This document shows positions 1-11,705 of a DNA stretch of 64,000 nucleotides, in pieces. The translations under genes and the position numbers were made by a program. The number at the start of each line of letters is the position of its first letter. Positions within the stretch are counted from its first letter, which is position 1. Source of the DNA: Hippasteria phrygiana (lineage: Eukaryota > Echinodermata > Asteroidea > Valvatida > Goniasteridae); the NCBI GenBank assembly GCA_037893225.1, contig JAZGUH010000261.1, positions 310,001 through 374,000 of the forward strand, written 5' to 3'. Under the pieces are notes generated by a model. That model worked only from the letters and a program-made list of their open reading frames with translations, was not told where the DNA came from and did not search any database.

Positions 1-234
1 TCGCCAGCTTCAGAGCCTTAGAACTCGTGGAGAAAATTCGAACCTCGCAACACATTTCTTCCCGTGAACTCTTTGTGGGTTCTCCCGTTTACTGCATTGT
101 GACTGCTTAACGTTTGCCAAATTTTCAGATGAACGCCCCTCCTTTCCCTGTTCATAATTGAATGGGATATTGACCAAATCCAGTATGTTTTACACGTATG
201 GGTAGCTTAGATCTAGCGCAACAATTTGAGACCA
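1..234 (+). repeat. Satellite monomer subtype A (cgaacc / cacattt / tttgtggg)
   Basis: The first monomer carries a private set of changes: gagcc for gagcg, attcgaacc for attcaaacc (which makes a ttcgaa site), cacattt for caaattt and tttgtggg for tgtgtgcg. The same subtype returns at 8429-8662, 10770-11003 and 17793-18026. The 8429 and 17793 copies share a downstream tatgagtag. The copies at 1 and 10770 have tatgggtag. It is a useful anchor for aligning the long repeat units. Confidence 0.9.
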
Positions 235-468
235 TCGCCAGCTTCAGAGCGTTAGAACTCGTGGAGAAAATTCAAACCTCGCAACAAATTTCTTCCCGTG
301 AACTCTGTGTGCGTTCTCCCGTTTACTGCATTGTGACTGCTTAACGTTTGCCAAATTTTCAGATGAACGCCCCTCCTTTCCCTGTTCATAATTGAATGGG
401 ATATTGACCAAATCCAGTATGTTTTACACGTATGGGTAGCTTAGATCTAGCGCAACAATTTGAGACCA
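235..468 (+). repeat. Consensus-like monomer B
   Basis: This monomer carries cagagcg, ctcgtgg, tgtgtgcg, cccgttt, aaattttcag and ccagtatgtttt, and is close to the commonest base at each position. It is a convenient reference for the subtype differences described elsewhere. It lies between an A monomer and the first cassette. No other A monomer in the window is followed by this subtype. Confidence 0.85.
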
Positions 469-2341
469 TCGCCAGCTTCACAGCGTTAGAACTCGTGGAG
501 AAAATTCAAACCTCGCAACAAATTTCTTCCCGTGAACTCTGTGTGCGTTTTCCCGTTTACTGCATTGTGACTGCTTAACGTTTGCCACATTTTGCAGATG
601 AACGCCCCTCCTTTCCCTATTCATAATTGAATGGGATATTGACCAAATCCAGTATGTTTTACACGTATGGGTAGCTTAGATCTAGCGCAACAATTTGAGA
701 CCATCGCTAGCTTCTGAACGTTAGAACTCGTGGAGAAAATTCAAACCTCGCAACAAATTTCTTCCCGTGAACTCTGTGTGCGTTCTCCCGTTTACTGCAT
801 TGTGACTGCTTAACATTTGCCAAATTTTCAGATGAACGCCCCTCCTTTCCCTGTTCATAATTGAATGGGATATTGACCAAATCCAGTATGTTTTACACGT
901 ATGGGTAGCTTAGATCTATCGCAACAATTTGAGACCATCGCCAGCTTCACAGCGTTAGAACTCTTCGAGAAAATTCAAACCTTGCAACAAATTTCTTCCC
1001 GTGAACTCTGTGTGCGTTCTCCCGTTTACTGCATTGTGACTGCTTAACGTTTGCCACATTTTCAGATGAACGCCCCTCCTTTCCCTGTTCATAATTGAAT
1101 GGGATATTGACCAAATCCAGTATGTTTTACACGTATGGGTAGCTTAGATCTAGCGCAACAATTTGAGACCATCGCCAGCTTCAGAGCGTTAGAACTCGTA
1201 GAGAAAATTCAAACCTCGCAACAAATTTCTTCCCGTGAACTCTGTGTGCGTTCTCCCGTTTACTGCATTGTGACTGCTTAACGTTTGCCAAATTTTCAGA
1301 TGAACGCCCCTCCTTTCCCTGTTCATAATTGAATGGGATAATGACCAAATCCAGTATGTTTTACACGTATGGGTAGCTTAGATCTAGCGCAACAATTTGA
1401 GACCATCGCCAGCTTCAGAGCGTTAGAACTCTTCGAGAAAATTCAAACCTTGCAACAAATTTCTTCCCGTGAACTCTGTGTGCGTTCTCCCGTTTACTGC
1501 ATTGTGACTGCTTAACGTTTGCCAAATTTTCAGATGAACGCCCCTCCTTTCCCTGTTTATAATTGAATGGGATATTGACCAAATCCAGTATGTTTTACAC
1601 GTATGGGTAGCTTAGATCTAGCGCAACAATTTGAGACCATCGCCAGCTTCAGAGCGTTAGAACTCGTGGAGAAAATTCAAACCTCGCAACAAATTTCTTC
1701 CCGTGAACTCTGTGTGCGTTCTCCCGTTTACTGCATTGTGACTGCTTAACGTTTGCCAAATTTTCAGATGAACGCCCCTCCTTTCCCTGTTCATAATTAA
1801 ATGGGATATTGACCAAATCCAGTAATGTTTACACGTATGGGTAGCTTAGATCTAGCGCAGCAATTTGAGACCATCGCCAGCTTCAGAGCGTTAGAACTCG
1901 TGGAGAAAATTCAAACCTCGCAACAAATTTCTTCCCGTGAACTTTGTGTGCGTTCTCCTGTTTACTGCATTGTGACTGCTTAACGTTTGCCAAATTTCCA
2001 GATGAACGCCCCTCCTTTCCCTGTTCATAATTGAATGGGATATTGACCAAATCCAGTATGTTTTACACGTATAGGTAGCTTAGATCTAGCGCAACAATTT
2101 GAGACCATCGCCAGCTTCACAGCGTTAGAACTCTTCCAGAAAATTCAAACCTCGCAACAAATTTCTTCCCGTGAACTCTGTGTGCGTTCTCCCGTTTACT
2201 GCATTGTGACTGCTTAACGTTTGCCACGTTTTCAGATGAACGCCCCTCCTTTCCCTGTTCATAATTGAATGGGATATTGACCAAATCCAGTATGTTTTAC
2301 ACGTATGGGTAGCTTAGATCTAGCGCAACAATTTGAGACCA
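469..2341 (+). repeat. Cassette copy 1 (C-D-E-F-G-H-I-J, 8 monomers, 1,873 bp)
   Basis: Subtypes in order: C (tgcgttttccc, ccacattttgcag, ccctattc, 235 bp) at 469; D (gctagcttctgaacg, aacattt) at 704; E (cttcg, ccttg) at 938; F (ctcgtag, gataatgacc) at 1172; G (cttcg, ccttg) at 1406; H (attaaatggg, gtaatgttt, gcagcaa) at 1640; I (tttgtg, cctgttt, tttccag, tataggtag) at 1874; J (cttcc, ccacgtttt) at 2108. Unlike later copies it lacks the A monomer and the gtcaactct monomer between G and H. Confidence 0.9.
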
Positions 2342-5300
2342 TCGCCAGCTTCAGAGCGTTAGAACTCGTGGAGAAAATTCAAACCTCGCAACAAATTTCT
2401 TCCCGTGAACTCTTTGTGCGTTCTCCCGTTTACTGCATTGTGACTGCTTAACGTTTGCCAAATTTTCAGATGAACGCCCCTCCTTTCCCTGTTCATAATT
2501 AAATGGGATATTGACCAAATCCAGTAATGTTTACACGTATGGGTAGCTTAGATCTAGCGCAACAATTTGAGACCATCGCCAGCTTCAGAGCGTTAGAACT
2601 CGTGGAGAAAATTCAAACCTCGCAACAAATTTCTTCCCGTGAACTTTGTGTGCGTTCTCCTGTTTACTGCATTGTGACTGCTTAACGTTTGCCAAATTTC
2701 CAGATGAACGCCCCTCCTTTCCCTGTTCATAATTGAATGGGATATTGACCAAATCCAGTATGTTTTACACGTATAGGTAGCTTAGATCTAGCGCAACAAT
2801 TTGAGACCATCGCCAGCTTCACAGCGTTAGAACTCTTCGAGAAAATTCAAACCTCGCAACAAATTTCTTCCCGTGAACTCTGTGTGCGTTCTCCCGTTTA
2901 CTGCATTGTGACTGCTTAACGTTTGCCACATTTTCAGATGAACGCCCCTCCTTTCCCTGTTCATAATTGAATGGGATATTGACCAAATCCAGTATGTTTT
3001 ACACGTATGGGTAGCTTAGATCTAGCGCAACAATTTGAGACCATCGCCAGCTTCAGAGCGTTAGAACTCGTGGAGAAAATTCAAACCTCGCAACAAATTT
3101 CTTCCCGTGAACTCTGTGTGCGTTCTCCCGTTTACTGCATTGTGGCTGCTTAACGTTTGCCAAATGTTCGGATGAACGCCCCTCCTTTCCATGTTCAAAA
3201 TTGAATGGGATATTGACCAAATCCAGCAATTTTTACACGTAGGGTAGCTTAGATCTAGCGCAACAATTTGAGACCATCGCCAGCTTCAGAGCGTTAGAAC
3301 TCGTGGAGAAAATTCAAACCTCGCAACAAATTTCTTCCCGTGAACTCTGTGTGCGTTCTCCCGTTTACTGCATTGTGACTGCTTAACATTTGCCAAATTT
3401 CCAGATGAACGCCCCTCCTTTCCCTGTTCATAATTGAATGGGATATTGACCAAATCCAGTATGTTTTACACGTATGGGTAGCTTAGATCTATCGCAACAA
3501 TTTGAGACCATCGCCAGCTTCACAGCGTTAGAACTCTTCGAGAAAATTCAAACCTCGCAACAAATTTCTTTCCGTGAACTCTGTGTGCGTTCTCCGTTTA
3601 CTGCATTGTGACTGCTTAACGTTTGCCACATTTCCAGATGAACGCCCCTCCTTTCCCTGTTCATAATTGAATGGGATATTGACCAAATCCAGTATGTTTT
3701 ACACGTATGGGTAGCTTAGATCTAGCGCAACAATTTGAGACCATCGCCAGCTTCAGAGCGTTAGAACTCGTGGAAAAAATGCAAACCTCGCAACAAATTT
3801 CTTCCCGTGAACTTTGTGTGCGTTCTCCTGTTTACTGCATTGTGACTGCTTAACGTTTGCCAAATTTTCAGATGAACGCCCCTCCTTTCCCTGTTCATAA
3901 TTGAATGGGATATTGACCAAATCCAGTATGTTTTACACGTATGGGTAGCTTAGATCTAGCGCAACAATTTGAGACCATCGCCAGCTTCACAGCGTTAGAA
4001 CTCGTGGAGAAAATTTAAACCTCGCAACAAATTTCTTCCCGTGAACTCTGTGTGCGTTCTCCCGTTTACTGCATTGTGACTGCTTAACGTTTGCCACATT
4101 TTGCAGATGAACGCCCCTCCTTTCCCTGTTCATAATTGAATGGGATATTGACCAAATCCAATATGTTTTACACGTATGGGTAGCTTAGATCTAGCGCAAC
4201 AATTTGAGACCATCGCTAGCTTCAGAACGTTAGAACTCGTGGAGAAAATTCAAACCTCGCAACAAATTTCTTCCCGTGACCTCTGTGTGCGTTCTCCCGT
4301 TTACTGCATTGTGACTGCTTAACATTTGCCAAATTTTCAGATGAACGCCCCTCCTTTCCCTGTTCATAATTGAATGGGATATTGACCAAATCCAGTATGT
4401 TTTACACGTATGGGTAGCTTAGATCTATCGCAACAATTTGAGACCATCGCCAGCTTCAGAGCGTTAGAACTAGTGGAGAAAATTCAAACCTCGCAACAAA
4501 TTTCTTCCCGTGAACTCTGTGTGCGTTCTCCCGTTTACTGCATTGTGACTGCTTAACGTTTGCCAAATTTTCAGATGAACGCCCCTCCTTTCCCTGTTCA
4601 TAATTGAATGGGATATTGACCAAATCCAGTATGTTTTACACGTATGGGTAGCTTAGATCTAGCGCAACAATTTGAGACCATCGCCAGCTTCAGAGCGTTA
4701 GAACTCGTGGAGAAAATTCAAACCTCGCAACAAATTTCTTCCCGTGAACTCTTTGTGCGTTCTCCCATTTACTGCATTGTGACTGCTTAACGTTTGCCAA
4801 ATTTTCAGATGAACGCCCCTCCTTTCCCTGTTCATAATTGAATGGGATATTGACCAAATCCAGTATGTTTTACACGTATGGGTAGCTTAGATCTAGCGCA
4901 ACAATTTGAGACCATCGCCAGCTTCAGAGCCTTAGAACTCGTGGAGAAAATTCAAACCTCGCAACAAATTTCTTCCCGTGAACTCTTTGTGCGTTCTCCC
5001 GTTTACTGCATTGTGGCTGCTTAACGTTTGCCAAATGTTCGGATGAACGCCCCTCCTTTCCATGTTCAAAATTGAATGGGATATTAACCAAATCCAGTAA
5101 TTTTTACACGTAGGGGTAGCTTAGATCTAGCGCAACAATTTGAGACCATCGCCAGCTTCAGAGCGTTAGAACTCGTGGAGAAAATTCAAACCTCGCAACA
5201 AATTTCTTCCCGTGAACTCTGTGTGCGTTCTCCTGTTTACTGCATTGTGACTGCTTAACGTTTGCCAAATTTCCAGATGAACGCCCCTCCTTTCCCTGTT

Positions 5301-5616
5301 CATAATTGAATGGGATATTGACCAAATCCAGTATGTTTTACACGTATGGGTAGCTTAGATCTAGCGCAACAATTTGAGACCATCGCTAGCTTCAGAACGT
5401 TAGAACTCGTGGAGAAAATTCAAACCTCGCAACAAATTTCTTCCCGTGAACTCTGTGTGCGTTCTCCCGTTTACTGCATTGTGACTGCTTAACATTTGCC
5501 AAATTTCCAGATGAACGCCCCTCCTTTCCCTGTTCATAATTGAATGGGATATTGACCAAATCCTGTATGTTTTACACGTATGGGTAGCTTAGATCTATCG
5601 CAACAATTTGAGACCA
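2342..5616 (+). repeat. Core block copy 1 (14 monomers K-I-L-N-O-P-Q-R-S-T-U-V-W-X)
   Basis: Fourteen monomers (3,275 bp). Markers: N at 3044 (gtggctg, aaatgttcgg, ccagcaattttt, cgtagggtag, 233 bp); P at 3511 (tttccgtg, ctccgttt, 233 bp); Q at 3744 (cgtggaaaaaatgc); R at 3978 (aaatttaaacc, ccacattttgcag, ccaatatg, 235 bp); S at 4213 (gctagcttcagaacg, gtgacctct); T at 4447; U at 4681 (tctttgtg, cccattt); V at 4915 (gagcc, gtggctg, attaacc, cgtaggggtag); W at 5149; X at 5383 (tcctgtatg, atctatcgc). The block recurs at 11706 and, with one added monomer, at 18963. Confidence 0.9.
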
Positions 5617-6554
5617 TCGCCAGCTTCACAGCGTTAGAACTCTTCGAGAAAATTCAAACCTCGCAACAAATTTCTTTCCGTGAACTCTGTGTGCGTTCTC
5701 CCGTTTACTGCATTGTGACTGCTTAACGTTTGCCACATTTCCAGATGAACGCCCCTCCTTTCCCTGTTCATAATTGAATGGGATATTGACCAAATCCAGT
5801 AATGTTTTACACGTATGGGTAGCTTAGATCTAGCGCAACAATTTGAGACCATCGCCAGCTTCAGAGCGTTAGAACTCGTGGAAAAAATGCAAACCTCGCA
5901 ACAAATTTCTTCCCGTGAACTTTGTGTGCGTTCTCCTGTTTACTGCATTGTGACTGCTTAACGTTTGCCAAATTTCCAAATGAACGCCCCTCCTTTCCCT
6001 GTTCATAATTGAATGGGATATTGACCAAATCCAGTATGTTTTACACGTATGGGTAGCTTAGATCTATCGCAACAATTTGAGACCATCGCCAGCTTCACAG
6101 CGTTAGAACTCTTCGAGAAAATTCAAACCTCGCAACAAATTTCTTTCCGTGAACTCTGTGTGCGTTCTCCCGTTTACTGCATTGTGACTGCTTAACGTTT
6201 GCCACATTTCCAGATGAACGCCCCTCCTTTCCCTGTTCATAATTGAATGGGATATTGACCAAATCCAGTAATGTTTTACACGTATGGGTAGCTTAGATCT
6301 AGCGCAACAATTTGAGACCATCGCCAGCTTCAGAGCGTTAGAACTCGTGGAAAAAATGCAAACCTCGCAACAAATTTCTTCCCGTGAACTTTGTGTGCGT
6401 TCTCCTGTTTACTGCATTGTGACTGCTTAACGTTTGCCAAATTTCCAAATGAACGCCCCTCCTTTCCCTGTTCATAATTGAATGGGATATTGACCAAATC
6501 CAGTATGTTTTACACGTATGGGTAGCTTAGATCTAGCGCAACAATTTGAGACCA
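5617..6554 (+). repeat. Y-Z dimer in tandem duplicate (2 x 469 bp)
   Basis: Y at 5617 and 6086 is 235 bp, with cacagcg, cttcg, tttccgtg, ccacatttccag and an extra base in gtaatgttttac. Z at 5852 and 6321 has cgtggaaaaaatgc, tttgtg, cctgttt and tttccaaatg. The first Z ends atctatcgc, the second atctagcgc, so the pair arose by a two-monomer duplication. The extra base in Y shifts a minus-strand frame and leaves a 72-codon open stretch, which I regard as non-coding. Confidence 0.9.
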
Positions 6555-7257
6555 TCGCCAGCTTCACAGCGTTAGAACTCGTGGAGAAAATTCAAACCTC
6601 GCAACAAATTTCTTCCTGTGAACTCTGTGTGCGTTCTCCCGTTTACTGCATTGTGACTGCTTAACGTTTGCCACATTTTGCAGATGAACGCCCCTCCTTT
6701 CCCTGTTCATAATTGAATGGGATATTGACCAAATCCAATATGTTTTACACGTATGGGTAGCTTAGATCTAGCGCAACAATTTGAGACCATCGCTAGCTTC
6801 AGAACGTTAGAACTCGTGGAGAAAATTCAAACCTTGCAACAAATTTCTTCCCGTGAACTCTGTGTGCGTTCTCCCGTTTACTGCATTGTGACTGCTTAAC
6901 ATTTGCCAAATTTTCAGATGAACGCCCCTCCTTTCCCTGTTCATAATTGAATGGGATATTGACCAAATCCAGTATGTTTTACACGTATGGGTAGCTTAGA
7001 TCTATCGCAACAATTTGAGACCATCGCCAGCTTCACAGCGTTAGAACTCTTCGAGAAAATTCAAACCTCGCAACAAATTTCTTCCCGTGAACTCTGTGTG
7101 CGTTCTCCCGTTTACTGCATTGTGACTGCTTAACGTTTGCCACATTGTCAGATGAACGCCCCTCCTTTCCCTGTTCATAATTAAATGGGATATTGACCAA
7201 ATCCAGTATGTTTTACACGTATGGGTAGCTTAGATCTAGCGCAACAATTTGAGACCA
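6555..7257 (+). repeat. R'-S'-AA trimer (703 bp)
   Basis: R' at 6555 has tcctgtgaac, ccacattttgcag and caatatg (235 bp). S' at 6790 has gctagcttcagaacg, ccttg and aacattt. AA at 7024 has cttcg, ccacattgtcag and attaaatggg. The R-S-AA order recurs at 15919-16621 and is the backbone of domain II, so this trimer is a candidate ancestor or sister of that domain. Confidence 0.85.
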
Positions 7258-9598
7258 TCGCCAGCTTCACAGCGTTAGAACTCGTGGAGAAAATTCAAAC
7301 CTCGCAACAAATTTCTTCCCGTGAACTCTGTGTGCGTTTTCCCGTTTACTGCATTGTGACTGCTTAACGTTTGCCACATTTTGCAGATGAACGCCCCTCC
7401 TTTCCCTATTCATAATTGAATGGGATATTGACCAAATCCAGTATGTTTTACACGTATGGGTAGCTTAGATCTAGCGCAACAATTTGAGACCATCGCTAGC
7501 TTCTGAACGTTAGAACTCGTGGAGAAAATTCAAACCTCGCAACGAATTTCTTCCCGTGAACTCTGTGTGCGTTCTCCCGTTTACTGCATTGTGACTGCTT
7601 AACATTTGCCAAATTTTCAGATGAACGCCCCTCCTTTCCCTGTTCATAATTGAATGGGATATTGACCAAATCCAGTATGTTTTACACGTATGGGTAGCTT
7701 AGATCTATCGCAACAATTTGAGACCATCGCCAGCTTCACAGCGTTAGAACTCTTCGAGAAAATTCAAACCTTGCAACAAATTTCTTCCCGTGAACTCTGT
7801 GTGCGTTCTCCCGTTTACTGCATTGTGACTGCTTAACGTTTGCCACATTTTCAGATGAACGCCCCTCCTTTCCCTGTTCATAATTGAATGGGATATTGAC
7901 CAAATCCAGTATGTTTTACACGTATGGGTAGCTTAGATCTAGCGCAACAATTTGAGACCATCGCCAGCTTCAGAGCGTTAGAACTCGTAGAGAAAATTCA
8001 AACCTCGCAACAAATTTCTTCCCGTGAACTCTGTGTGCGTTCTCCCGTTTACTGCATTGTGACTGCTTAACGTTTGCCAAATTTTCAGATGAACGCCCCT
8101 CCTTTCCCTGTTCATAATTGAATGGGATAATGACCAAATCCAGTATGTTTTACACGTATGGGTAGCTTAGATCTAGCGCAACAATTTGAGACCATCGCCA
8201 GCTTCAGAGCGTTAGAACTCTTCGAGAAAATTCAAACCTTGCAACAAATTTCTTCCCGTGAACTCTGTGTGCGTTCTCCCGTTTACTGCATTGTGACTGC
8301 TTAACGTTTGCCAAATTTTCAGATGAACGCCCCTCCTTTCCCTGTTCATAATTGAATGGGATATTGACCAAATCCAGTATGTCTTACACGTATGGGTAGC
8401 TTAGATCTAGCGCAACAATTTGAGACTATCGCCAGCTTCAGAGCCTTAGAACTCGTGGAGAAAATTCGAACCTCGCAACACATTTCTTCCCGTGAACTCT
8501 TTGTGGGTTCTCCCGTTTACTGCATTGTGACTGCTTAACGTTTGCCAAATTTTCAGATGAACGCCCCTCCTTTCCCTGTTCATAATTGAATGGGATATTG
8601 ACCAAATCCAGTATGTTTTACACGTATGAGTAGCTTAGATCTAGCGCAACAATTTGAGACCATCGCCAGCTTCAGAGCGTTAGAACTCGTGGAGAAAATT
8701 CAAACCTCGCAACAAATTTCTTCCCGTCAACTCTGTGTGCGTTCTCCCGTTTACTGCATTGTGACTGCTTAACGTTTGCCAAATTTTCAGATGAACGCCC
8801 CTCCTTTCCCTGTTCATAATTGAATGGGATAATGACCAAATCCAGTATGTTTTACACGTATGGGTAGCTTAGATCTAGCGCAACAAGTTGAGACCATCGC
8901 CAGCTTCAGAGCGTTAGAACTCGTGGAGAAAATTCAAACCTCGCAACAAATTTCTTCCCGTGAACTCTGTGTGCGTTCTCCCGTTTACTGCATTGTGACT
9001 GCTTAACGTTTGCCAAATTTTCAGATGAACGCCCCTCCTTTCCCTGTTCATAATTAAATGGGATATTGACCAAATCCAGTAATGTTTACACGTATGGGTA
9101 GCTTAGATCTAGCGCAGCAATTTGAGACCATCGCCAGCTTCAGAGCGTTAGAACTCGTGGAGAAAATTCAAACCTCGCAACAAATTTCTTCCCGTGAACT
9201 TTGTGTGCGTTCTCCTGTTTACTGCATTGTGACTGCTTAACGTTTGCCAAATTTCCAGATGAACGCCCCTCCTTTCCCTGTTCATAATTGAATGGGATAT
9301 TGACCAAATCCAGTATGTTTTACACGTATAGGTAGCTTAGATCTAGCGCAACAATTTGAGACCATCGCCAGCTTCACAGCGTTAGAACTCTTCCAGAAAA
9401 TTCAAACCTCGCAACAAATGTCTTCCCGTGAACTCTGTGTGCGTTCTCCCGTTTACTGCATTGTGACTGCTTAACGTTTGCCACGTTTTCAGATGAACGC
9501 CCCTCCTTTCCCTGTTCATAATTGAATGGGATATTGACCAAATCCAGTATGTTTTACACGTATGGGTAGCTTAGATCTAGCGCAACAATTTGAGACCA
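7258..9598 (+). repeat. Cassette copy 2 (10 monomers, 2,341 bp)
   Basis: Order: C 7258, D 7493 (private caacgaatt), E 7727, F 7961, G 8195, A 8429 (preceded by gagactatc), a private monomer at 8663 (gtcaactct, gataatgacc, caacaagttgag), H 8897, I 9131, J 9365 (private aaatgtcttcc). It is followed immediately by a 9-monomer relative at 9599, so this is a local tandem duplication inside the long repeat. Confidence 0.9.
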
Positions 9599-11705
9599 TC
9601 GCCAGCTTCAGAGCGTTAGAACTCGTGGAGAAAATTCAAACCTCGCAACAAATTTCTTCCCGTGAACTCTGTGTGCGTTTTCCCGTTTACTGCATTGTGA
9701 CTGCTTAACGTTTGCCACATTTTGCAGATGAACGCCCCTCCTTTCCCTATTCATAATTGAATGGGATATTGACCAAATCCAGTATGTTTTACACGTATGG
9801 GTAGCTTAGATCTAGCGCAACAATTTGAGACCATCGCTAGCTTCTGAACGTTAGAACTCGTGGAGAAAATTCAAACCTCGCAACAAATTTCTTCCCGTGA
9901 ACTCTGTGTGCGTTCTCCCGTTTACTGCATTGTGACTGCTTAACATTTGCCAAATTTTCAGATGAACGCCCCTCCTTTCCCTGTTCATAATTGAATGGGA
10001 TATTGACCAAATCCAGTATGTTTTACACGTATGGGTAGCTTAGATCTATCGCAACAATTTGAGACCATCGCCAGCTTCACAGCGTTAGAACTCTTCGAGA
10101 AAATTCAAACCTTGCAACAAATTTCTTCCCGTGAACTCTGTGTGCGTTCTCCCGTTTACTGCATTGTGACTGCTTAACGTTTGCCACATTTTCAGATGAA
10201 CGCCCCTCCTTTCCCTGTTCATAATTGAATGGGATATTGACCAAATCCAGTATGTTTTACACGTATGGGTAGCTTAGATCTAGCGCAACAATTTGAGACC
10301 ATCGCCAGCTTCAGAGCGTTAGAACTCGTAGAGAAAATTCAAACCTCGCAACAAATTTCTTCCCGTGAACTCTGTGTGCGTTCTCCCGTTTACTGCATTG
10401 TGACTGCTTAACGTTTGCCAAATTTTCAGATGAACGCCCCTCCTTTCCCTGTTCATAATTGAATGGGATAATGACCAAATCCAGTATGTTTTACACGTAT
10501 GGGTAGCTTAGATCTAGCGCAACAATTTGAGACCATCGCCAGCTTCAGAGCGTTAGAACTCTTCGAGAAAATTCAAACCTTGCAACAAATTTCTTCCCGT
10601 GAACTCTGTGTGCGTTCTCCCGTTTACTGCATTGTGACTGCTTAACGTTTGCCAAATTTTCAGATGAACGCCCCTCCTTTCCCTGTTTATAATTGAATGG
10701 GATATTGACCAAATCCAGTATGTCTTACACGTATGGGTAGCTTAGATCTAGCGCAACAATTTGAGACTATCGCCAGCTTCAGAGCCTTAGAACTCGTGGA
10801 GAAAATTCGAACCTCGCAACACATTTCTTCCCGTGAACTCTTTGTGGGTTCTCCCGTTTACTGCATTGTGACTGCTTAACGTTTGCCAAATTTTCAGATG
10901 AACGCCCCTCCTTTCCCTGTTCATAATTGAATGGGATATTGACCAAATCCAGTATGTTTTACACGTATGGGTAGCTTAGATCTAGCGCAACAATTTGAGA
11001 CCATCGCCAGCTTCAGAGCGTTAGAACTCGTGGAGAAAATTCAAACCTCGCAACAAATTTCTTCCCGTGAACTCTGTGTGCGTTCTCCCGTTTACTGCAT
11101 TGTGACTGCTTAACGTTTGCCAAATTTTCAGATGAACGCCCCTCCTTTCCCTGTTCATAATTAAATGGGATATTGACCAAATCCAGTAATGTTTACACGT
11201 ATGGGTAGCTTAGATCTAGCGCAGCAATTTGAGACCATCGCCAGCTTCAGAGCGTTAGAACTCGTGGAGAAAATTCAAACCTCGCAACAAATTTCTTCCC
11301 GTGAACTTTGTGTGCGTTCTCCTGTTTACTGCATTGTGACTGCTTAACGTTTGCCAAATTTCCAGATGAACGCCCCTCCTTTCCCTGTTCATAATTGAAT
11401 GGGATATTGACCAAATCCAGTATGTTTTACACGTATAGGTAGCTTAGATCTAGCGCAACAATTTGAGACCATCGCCAGCTTCACAGCGTTAGAACTCTTC
11501 CAGAAAATTCAAACCTCGCAACAAATTTCTTCCCGTGAACTCTGTGTGCGTTCTCCCGTTTACTGCATTGTGACTGCTTAACGTTTGCCACGTTTTCAGA
11601 TGAACGCCCCTCCTTTCCCTGTTCATAATTGAATGGGATATTGACCAAATCCAGTATGTTTTACACGTATGGGTAGCTTAGATCTAGCGCAACAATTTGA
11701 GACCA
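9599..11705 (+). repeat. Cassette copy 3 (9 monomers, 2,107 bp)
   Basis: Order: C' 9599, D 9834, E 10068, F 10302, G 10536 (ctgtttataatt), A 10770, H 11004, I 11238, J 11472. The monomer with gtcaactct seen in copies 2 and 4 is missing. The first monomer is chimeric: its 5' end has cagagcg like subtype K, its remainder is subtype C. This copy has no counterpart 9,364 bp further right, where K follows J directly at 18963. Confidence 0.9.

Larger units (their letters stand above)
1640..9598 (+). repeat. Long repeat copy a (about 7.96 kb, 34 monomers, offset 9,364 to copy b)
   Basis: Every monomer in this stretch has its counterpart exactly 9,364 bp to the right, in the same order and with the same length variants. 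By eye I noticed three substitutions: 4472 (a here, c in copy b at 13836), 5273 (c here, t at 14637) and 7536 (c here, t at 16900). I did not align every base. Left of about 1559 and right of about 9671 the correspondence breaks, in both cases inside a monomer. Confidence 0.92.

Noticed and set aside
1..234. RNA polymerase III B box in A monomers
   Set aside because: The minus strand reads ggttcgaattt, close to ggttcgannc, but the final c is missing and I see no A box at a suitable distance. It occurs in only four monomers.
5634..5852. 72-codon minus-strand open frame, repeated at 6103, 14998, 15467, 22489 and 23661
   Set aside because: It appears only in Y monomers, because their one-base insertion (gtaatgttttac) avoids the usual stop. 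It ends within the same monomer, has no domain, and is identical only because the DNA is duplicated.
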